From GCA-020343675 sp964462945 (GTDB taxonomy: Bacteria; Planctomycetota; Phycisphaerae; Sedimentisphaerales; Anaerobacaceae), in assembly GCA_964462945.1 (NCBI GenBank), contig CAYWZW010000007.1:1-64000 (forward strand): a stretch of 64,000 nucleotides of DNA, in the 5' to 3' direction. Each line of letters opens with the position of its first letter. The stretch's first letter is position 1. Under the pieces are notes generated by a model. The model was not told where the DNA came from. It did not search any database and saw nothing but the letters and a program-made list of their open reading frames with translations. Below, one piece after another: positions 60,101-64,000 of the stretch. The position numbers were made by a program, and so were the translations under genes.

Positions 60101-60396
60101 CCGGTGTCCCAGAGATCGCCGTTGTTCTGCTTGAGGTTCTCTATGCTGGCGGCCACCAAAATCTGGTAGGCGCTCTGCACCGCAGATCGTTGCCGGCAGT
60201 CCAGGACCCAACTCAGGCGGGGCGCGGCCACATCAATCCCTGAAGGATCGACGCGGTATTCACATCGGAGGTACTTCGCGGCAGTCTTCGAGGCGGGGGT
60301 ACCAGACTTTGTCTGTACGCCGTTTTCGTGCCTGCAACCTGAGAGCAGGAAGAATAAGACAGTTACTATAACCGGCATGAATTTGGCCTTGTCCAT
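57133..60396 (-). CDS. Alpha-L-rhamnosidase, glycoside hydrolase family 78, lipoprotein
   Basis: About 1087 residues from the ATG at 60396, which has AAAGGAG at ideal spacing; the frame is open further upstream but without such a site. Lipoprotein leader KFMPVIVTVLFFLLSGC. Domains in order: an N-terminal fibronectin-like part (RCEYRVDPSGIDVAAPRLSW), an inserted beta-sandwich (about 180-310), the Bac_rhamnosid_N domain (RAVVYASALGLYELHINGKR, DYFTPGWTDYTKRVYYQSYD), the rhamnosidase domain, then the (alpha/alpha)6 barrel with CPQRDERLGWTGDAQIF (catalytic Glu in DERLGW) and WERWDGWTEDKGF, and a beta C-terminal domain. Removes terminal rhamnose from rhamnogalacturonan-type chains; fits the pectin theme. 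Confidence 0.92.
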   Translation of the reverse strand: MDKAKFMPVIVTVLFFLLSGCRHENGVQTKSGTPASKTAAKYLRCEYRVDPSGIDVAAPRLSWVLDCRQRSAVQSAYQILVAASIENLKQNNGDLWDTGKVHSDRSNQVVYEGKPLRSRMHCYWKVRVWDKDNKVSAWSEPASWTIGLLEPEDWQAEWIGYDATPPASYQDKDKPEPLNLGANKWIWFDEGNPQESAPIATRFFRRTVEIPSDKKVRRARFALIADNEAVLFVNGREAGKAKGWQTVQTLDVTEKLAAGKTTLAIAVTNQGDKANPAGLAGKLLIEFETGDPMTVPIDRSWKVSDVEQSNWQKPDFDDGVWPLAKEIAQFGDEPWGQPSQQELILPPPPFLRKTFFVNKPVKRAVVYASALGLYELHINGKRVGEDYFTPGWTDYTKRVYYQSYDVTNLLTKSGNAIGAILADGWYAGYLGFGKKREHYGDKPRLCVQLELEYTDGTRQTVATDQSWKAAYGPLLEADLLMGETYDGPRENPDWCSYWFNDAAWEPVAATDRIEDQLQAYPGVTVQKILQINPKKLTEPKQGVYVFDMGQNFAGWVRLKVQGQAGTKVVLRFAEMLNPDGTIYTTNLRAARCTDTYILKGKGQEIWEPRFTYHGFRYVEVTGYPGKPGLDAIAGVVLHSNTPLAGAFECSNPMINQLYSNIVWSQRGNFIEVPTDCPQRDERLGWTGDAQIFIRTATYNMDVAAFFTKWLVDLEDAQTKEGAFPDVAPHKVAMGSGVPAWGDAGVICPWTIYQVYGDERVLQKHYESMKKWIAYLEKNSKDLLRPAYGYGDWVSIASDTPKDVIATAYFAYSTRLVSKAAAVLGKNDEAAQYEKLFEQIKDAFNKAYVSDDVRIKGQTQTCYLLALYFDLLADDKRPRATQHLVEAIKEKDWHLSTGFVGLSYLLPTLTQTGHLDIAYRLLATDTFPSWGYSIRNGATTIWERWDGWTEDKGFQTPDMNSFNHYAFGSVGRWLFNTVAGIDTDGPGYKKIIVRPRPGGITSAKAGYESIYGRVVSDWQLKDGMFTLNVTIPPNTTATIYVPAGSTDSVTESGRPATSAEAVRFLRMDQGNAVFAVGSGNYLFTSKLP

Positions 60397-60497
60397 GTCA
60401 ACTCCTTTTCCTGAAGGCGCAGCCTTGCTGAACACCTCGAAGCGGTGTTCCCTTGTCGTTTCATACGGGCGGCGGAACCGCAGAACGCTATGCGCGG

Positions 60498-62192
60498 CTA
60501 TTCGGCTCCGTTGGAGCCGCCGTAGATAAAGCGCATCCGACCGATGTTGGGAATAATGCCGAACGGAAATTCCGCGAACGGTTTGAATCCGCTGGGCCAA
60601 TAGACGAACAATGCCTTGCCGACCAGATAGTCGCGCGGCACGGTCCCCACGCGGTAAGCGGGCAGCCCCCTGTTCGACCGGCCGACCCTGTTCCACCACC
60701 TGCCGTCCTCACTGTTGGGACTGTTGTCGCCCAGCACGAAAAACTGGTCGTCATCGAGGACAAAAGGGGAATCTTTCGTTGCCCTGCCGTCTCCGCTGCT
60801 GTTGGCAAACTTCGCCTCGGTGTAATGGATATCCCTGAGAATCTCAATGTGGGAGAGCCTCAGCCTGCCGGAGCCGAAGATTTCTACTCGCGGCTCAATC
60901 TCTTCGCTTATCGGCCCGGCATCCTCTATATTCCGGCCCAAATCATAGGTTAGCTTTTTGCTGCCGTATTCAAAAATCAATTGGTGGTCCACGTTGGCGA
61001 ATTTGACCATAGCCGATTCGGTTACGGGCACAGGTCCTAACCGAACCAGATCGCTGGTTTGACCGCCTTTGTCACTTTTTTCGATGACCATTTCACCTGC
61101 AAAATCCACCCACGCTTTGTAGGTGGTTTGATACTTGCTCAGAGCAATGCCGATACGTCCTCGCGAATCGCCCGCCCGGACGAAGAAACGCACCATCAAG
61201 TCGCTGCAGTATGGCATATAGCCGTACGTGTCGATGTCGTCGTAGGCGTATGTTGCCCGGAAATCGTTGCCGATCGATGTATCATAGACAATCGAATGGA
61301 CTTGGTCGGTCCGTCCTTCGGCCGGATCCAAACGAAAGATGGTCGGATTGCTGCTGTCCGTTGTGACCCATTTTGAATCCTCGATGTTCTTGAACGGCTG
61401 CTCCCAGACGTGACCGTTAAATGAGCCGTCCCTCGGCCGAACCGGCTGGTAGTCGTTGTCGAAGACCGGCATCCACAGTTCGTTTTGGACTTTGGCTGGC
61501 TTTCGGGCGATTTGACCGTTGATATAGACGTCCCCGTCGATGATCTGGACTCTTTCACCCGGAAGGCCGATCAGTCGTTTGATGTAGTTGATTGTGGGCT
61601 CGGGCGGATTCTTGAATACGATGACGTCCCATCGTTTGGGATCCAGGAACTGATAAATACATTTCAGGACGAGTATGCGATCCCCATTCGCCACCGGCAT
61701 GGTCTTGTCGCTGGCAAGCTCGTCGCTGCACCGCGAGCAGCGAGTGGACGGGGCCTGTACATTGCGGCCTGAGCCGCTGTCCTGGCGGCGCCCGTTTGCA
61801 TTCGTAAGAACGCGAGAGTCGTACACTTGCCCACATCGGCGGCACACAGTCGCAGACGGGTACCGCCCGCAGCTCGGACAGCGCGTGATCGGCACCGGAG
61901 CAAGCCCGGACGGGACCGTGTCCTCAGGCAGGTCATAATTGCCCGGCACGAAGCCATACTCGTACTTGTATCCGCACTGCGGGCACCCCAGCCGAAAATG
62001 AGCCCCTTTGAGGGTATCGGCCATGCTGCCGGTGGGGATGCGAAACGCCTCCATGACGAACGCTCTGAAAACAAAGGCCAGTATGAAGGCGGTGATCAGC
62101 CATTCGAAGGTGTTGGCAATTTCGGCCGCCCTGTCTTTCTTTTTTTGAGGCGGCCTGCCGGAACTGCTTTTTTCAATCTTATCTGAAGACAT
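60498..62192 (-). CDS. lepB: Signal peptidase I, large form with zinc-ribbon-like inserts
   Basis: Membrane serine peptidase that removes signal peptides. From the ATG at 62192 it has about 564 residues, roughly twice the usual length. TM helix at about 28-48 (WLITAFILAFVFRAFVMEAF); catalytic Ser in IPTGSMADTLKG (about 52-63); catalytic Lys in NYIKRLIGLPGERV (about 195-208); GDNSPNSEDGRWW (about 510-522) is the box E. Between Ser and Lys about 80 residues carry Cys pairs: CPQCGYKYEYGF, CPSCGRYPSATVCRRCGQVY, CSRCSD, so two or more zinc ribbons. Another ~250 residues between Lys and box E are beta-rich. Large SPases of this kind occur in planctomycetes. No strong ribosome site precedes the start. 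Confidence 0.85.
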   Translation of the reverse strand: MSSDKIEKSSSGRPPQKKKDRAAEIANTFEWLITAFILAFVFRAFVMEAFRIPTGSMADTLKGAHFRLGCPQCGYKYEYGFVPGNYDLPEDTVPSGLAPVPITRCPSCGRYPSATVCRRCGQVYDSRVLTNANGRRQDSGSGRNVQAPSTRCSRCSDELASDKTMPVANGDRILVLKCIYQFLDPKRWDVIVFKNPPEPTINYIKRLIGLPGERVQIIDGDVYINGQIARKPAKVQNELWMPVFDNDYQPVRPRDGSFNGHVWEQPFKNIEDSKWVTTDSSNPTIFRLDPAEGRTDQVHSIVYDTSIGNDFRATYAYDDIDTYGYMPYCSDLMVRFFVRAGDSRGRIGIALSKYQTTYKAWVDFAGEMVIEKSDKGGQTSDLVRLGPVPVTESAMVKFANVDHQLIFEYGSKKLTYDLGRNIEDAGPISEEIEPRVEIFGSGRLRLSHIEILRDIHYTEAKFANSSGDGRATKDSPFVLDDDQFFVLGDNSPNSEDGRWWNRVGRSNRGLPAYRVGTVPRDYLVGKALFVYWPSGFKPFAEFPFGIIPNIGRMRFIYGGSNGAE

Positions 62193-62788
62193 AAACGCCA
62201 ATCTTGCTTCCAAGCTACACTCTGTCTGCGCCCCTTATTTTCGAGCGGGCATAAAAAAAATGATTATGCCGACAAATGCCCTTGAGGTCAACACACTAAT
62301 TCGTCGAGGGCAATTTTCGCACAAGATTTCGAGAATAAGCGGCCCATATCTGAACGTATGAAAGACCGTTTGCCCGGCTACATCGTCGGACCTCACATTT
62401 TCTGTTCAATCCCTCTTCAAGAAGGCCCTTTGCCGCCAATGGAACTGCCGGCGTGCCGGGAAATTCATCCGCCCGTCAGACCCTATCGAAAATTATTCTT
62501 GGAATCGGGAAGATTTTGTGCAAAAATTGCTTGCCGTATCGAAGTCTTTGCTATATAGTAAGTTGCGTGTTTTGAAATTTGTACTTTGTGGGTTGGCTTT
62601 AGGGTCGGCGAGAAAAATTGTTGCCCCGCAAAGTATCTCGGGAGCAGCTTGTGTTGTACAAAGTGCGCTGAGGTGTGTGGTGAAGCTGTTGGATAACCAA
62701 AGAGAACCGACTCGCTGTGCAGCAGCTTCTGTGGTAAGATAGAATCCAGTTTCCTATATTGCTCTTTCCTGAAATAATGAGGTAGTCT
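62193..62788. other. Gap between lepB and the HU gene
   Basis: About 600 bases with no coding region that I believe. It contains the candidate promoter at 62531-62559 and, downstream, a leader of about 220 bases with stretches that can pair, such as GGTGAAGCTG... against ...CAGCAGCTTC. The divergent promoter of lepB should be in the left half, but I see no clear match. Confidence 0.4.
62531..62559 (+). promoter_or_regulatory. Sigma-70-type promoter upstream of the HU gene
   Basis: TTGCCG (62531-62536) and TATAGT (62554-62559) with a 17-base spacer. Predicted start near 62566, which would give the HU gene a 220-base 5' leader; alternatively it drives a separate small RNA. Confidence 0.45.
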
Positions 62789-63100
62789 ATGACAACAATA
62801 ACAAAGAAAGAACTTATCGACCGAATTGCAGAGCGGACGCAAGCCAAAAGAGTGACAGTCAAGTGCATCATCCAGGCGTTCCTTGATGAGATAACGAGGG
62901 AACTGTGTGAGAATAACCGTTTAGAGTTCCGAGATTTCGGCGTCTTTGAGACCAAGAACAGGGCCGCGCGCGTGGCGCAGAATCCCAAGACTCTTTCGCG
63001 CGTTGAGGTCCCTGCGAAGCGAACGGTAAAGTTTAAGATGGGCCGGCTTATGCGGGAGCATCTCTGTGCCCCTGCCGTGGGGTCGGCCGAGGCCAAGTGA
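62789..63100 (+). CDS. HU/IHF family DNA-binding protein
   Basis: A 103-residue nucleoid protein. The HU fold is recognisable from ITKKELIDRIAERTQAKRVT (helices 1-2), LEFRDFGVFETKNRAARVAQ (beta arms; the GVFETKNRAARxxxNP block is the family signature) and VPAKRTVKFKMGRLMRE. Binds DNA as a dimer and bends it. The C-terminal ~12 residues (LCAPAVGSAEAK) extend beyond typical HU. GAGG precedes the ATG. HU or IHF cannot be separated from this sequence. It lies 124 bases before the cold-shock gene in the same direction. Confidence 0.92.
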   Translation: MTTITKKELIDRIAERTQAKRVTVKCIIQAFLDEITRELCENNRLEFRDFGVFETKNRAARVAQNPKTLSRVEVPAKRTVKFKMGRLMREHLCAPAVGSAEAK

Positions 63101-63224
63101 TTGTATGGGTCTAAGAAGCCGTCGCCCACACTATGACGCAACCTTCTGACGATGGACCATGGGTTGCGGTAAATTGTGTGGCGCGCCGCGAATAGTCGGT
63201 ATTAGTTGACAAAAGGAGCGTTTT

Positions 63225-63452
63225 ATGTCTGACGGAAAAGTCAAGTGGTTTAACCCGCGAAAGGGGTATGGATTTATCGCTACCGCTGATGGCCGTGATA
63301 TTTTCGTCCACTACTCAAGTATTTCTGGCGATGGATATAAAACTCTTGTTGAGGGCGATCCCGTTGCTTTCGACATTGTCGAGGGAGAAAAGGGGCTGAG
63401 AGCTGAGAATGTCGTTGCCAAGTCGGCCTCCGAAGAGGCGCAAGCTTCGTAA
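63225..63452 (+). CDS. Cold-shock protein (CspA family)
   Basis: A 75-residue single OB-fold RNA/DNA chaperone. RNP-1 is KGYGFI and RNP-2 is DIFVHYS, and the start MSDGKVKWFNPRKGYGFI is standard. Compared with E. coli CspA, the F in RNP1 neighbourhood is kept, and the tail SASEEAQAS is short and acidic. AAAGGAG lies 6 bases before the ATG. The leader of about 120 bases could carry a cold-responsive element, but I cannot show it. Often highly expressed; the strong ribosome site agrees. Confidence 0.95.
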   Translation: MSDGKVKWFNPRKGYGFIATADGRDIFVHYSSISGDGYKTLVEGDPVAFDIVEGEKGLRAENVVAKSASEEAQAS

Positions 63453-63658
63453 GGCTGTTTTCTTATTTCGGGCTCGAGGGGAGGATGTGAGACACACGTC
63501 TTGTTTCTCCATTCCCTTTTTGTCTGATTTGGTCCAAAACGACAACAGAAGTATTTCCGTGGTCTTGTGCCACTCGGAGCACGGTTTCAAGGGTTAGAGT
63601 GTTCTCCATTTCACCATTGAGACAGGCGGCGATACATTTGATACGTGATGTGGGAACG

Positions 63659-64000
63659 ATGATTGCAGAAGAATATCAATCGGGTTTGGACTGTAACGTC
63701 CTTGTGCTGAACAAGCACTACATGGCGATCCGCATCGTGGGGGCCAGGCGGGCGTTTTCCTTGTTGTTCCGTGATCTTGCGGAGGTTGTCTCGCTTGAGG
63801 AAGGCAAGTACTCCAACTATGATTTCCAGAGCTGGTGTGAGGTCAGCCAGTTCAGGCGCACTTTCGAGCCGGACGGGCACGACTGGGTCTCGACGATCAA
63901 TTTTCATGTCGCCGTGCCGCGGATCATTCGCCTGCTGTTTTACGACCGTCTGCCCCGAAGCGAGGTCAAGTTCAATCGCCGGAACATCTTCGCTCGCGAC
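63659..64000 (+). CDS. HNH endonuclease family protein, N-terminal part, cut by the window edge
   Basis: Frame open from the ATG at 63659 to the end, 114 codons. The translation has VLVLNKHYMAIRIVGARRAF followed by SLLFRDLAEVVSLEEG and PRIIRLLFYDRLPRSEVKFN, ending NRRNIFARD. This is the N-terminal region of the common bacterial HNH proteins whose start reads 'vLvLNrdy.pi.v...raf.ll..g.a.vv' and which continue into 'fnRrniFaRDg.tCqYCG'; the HNH zinc motif itself would lie just beyond the window. It may be a housekeeping HNH protein rather than a mobile one. The ORF is partial at the right edge. Confidence 0.8.
   Translation, partial: MIAEEYQSGLDCNVLVLNKHYMAIRIVGARRAFSLLFRDLAEVVSLEEGKYSNYDFQSWCEVSQFRRTFEPDGHDWVSTINFHVAVPRIIRLLFYDRLPRSEVKFNRRNIFARD

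Noticed and set aside
1..64000. CRISPR arrays, tRNA or rRNA genes, transposases, integrases
   Set aside because: I scanned for regularly spaced direct repeats, TpsiC-arm-like sequences, rRNA motifs and transposase-like ORFs and found none that hold up.

Overview
The window is ordinary chromosomal sequence from a Gram-negative bacterium that is most likely a member of the Planctomycetota, probably a Phycisphaerae/Sedimentisphaerales-type lineage. This is inference from gene content: Tat-exported Gfo/Idh/MocA oxidoreductases in tandem, a DUF1080 protein, a DUF6807 (PmoA-like) protein, ThuA domains, a Cys-type sulfatase, several ECF sigma factor modules, and many dispersed palindromic repeats. 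I see no rRNA, tRNA, CRISPR array, phage or transposase gene.

Layout. 0.3-2.7 kb: a secreted family 1 pectate lyase and a lone GspF-like inner-membrane protein. 2.7-12.5 kb: envelope and secreted proteins (an outer-membrane barrel, an M23-PKD protein, a six-PASTA membrane protein, a DUF6807 lipoprotein, a ThuA-phosphoesterase fusion), then Maf and a DUF1570-like lipoprotein. 12.7-14.0 kb: ECF sigma module 1, ending in a clear hairpin. 14.2-18.7 kb: AmrA, DedA, and a more AT-rich islet made of a two-TM protein, a pentapeptide-repeat/ion-channel protein and a DUF4238 protein. 19.2-23.5 kb: dnaN, a DciA-like gene and gyrB, with a good dnaN promoter and a terminator after gyrB. 23.5-27.8 kb: ECF sigma module 2, reading leftward: sigma, anti-sigma-like protein, a secreted DUF4932-like peptidase, and a second secreted protein whose 5' end is a copy of the peptidase gene's 5' end. 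28.1-34.7 kb: TPR lipoprotein, then a pectin/galacturonate run (sodium:solute symporter, alpha/beta hydrolase, GH28, tagaturonate epimerase). 34.7-42.1 kb: a GLUG/dockerin protein, a DUF1080 protein and four tandem Gfo/Idh/MocA oxidoreductases. 42.2-52.8 kb: PlsC, cytidylate kinase, a GAF-SpoIIE phosphatase, acylphosphatase, a three-gene secreted/membrane unit, and transketolase. 53.0-55.5 kb: ECF module 3 and a sulfatase. 55.7-64.0 kb: a candidate non-coding transcript, a secreted protein of unknown function, a GH78 rhamnosidase, a large signal peptidase I, an HU protein, a cold-shock protein and the start of an HNH endonuclease-like gene.

Theme. PL1, GH28, GH78, a beta-helix protein, the symporter and UxaE together suggest pectin/rhamnogalacturonan use: extracellular cleavage, uptake of (oligo)galacturonate and entry into hexuronate catabolism. 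The oxidoreductase quartet plus DUF1080 fits an oxidative (3-keto) glycoside route. The most unusual observation is that palindromic repeat elements lie in frame inside coding genes (the tagaturonate epimerase and transketolase genes), form the stop codon of the PASTA gene, and overlap the 5' end of the GH28 gene. This resembles the in-frame palindromic elements of Rickettsia but in an unrelated lineage.
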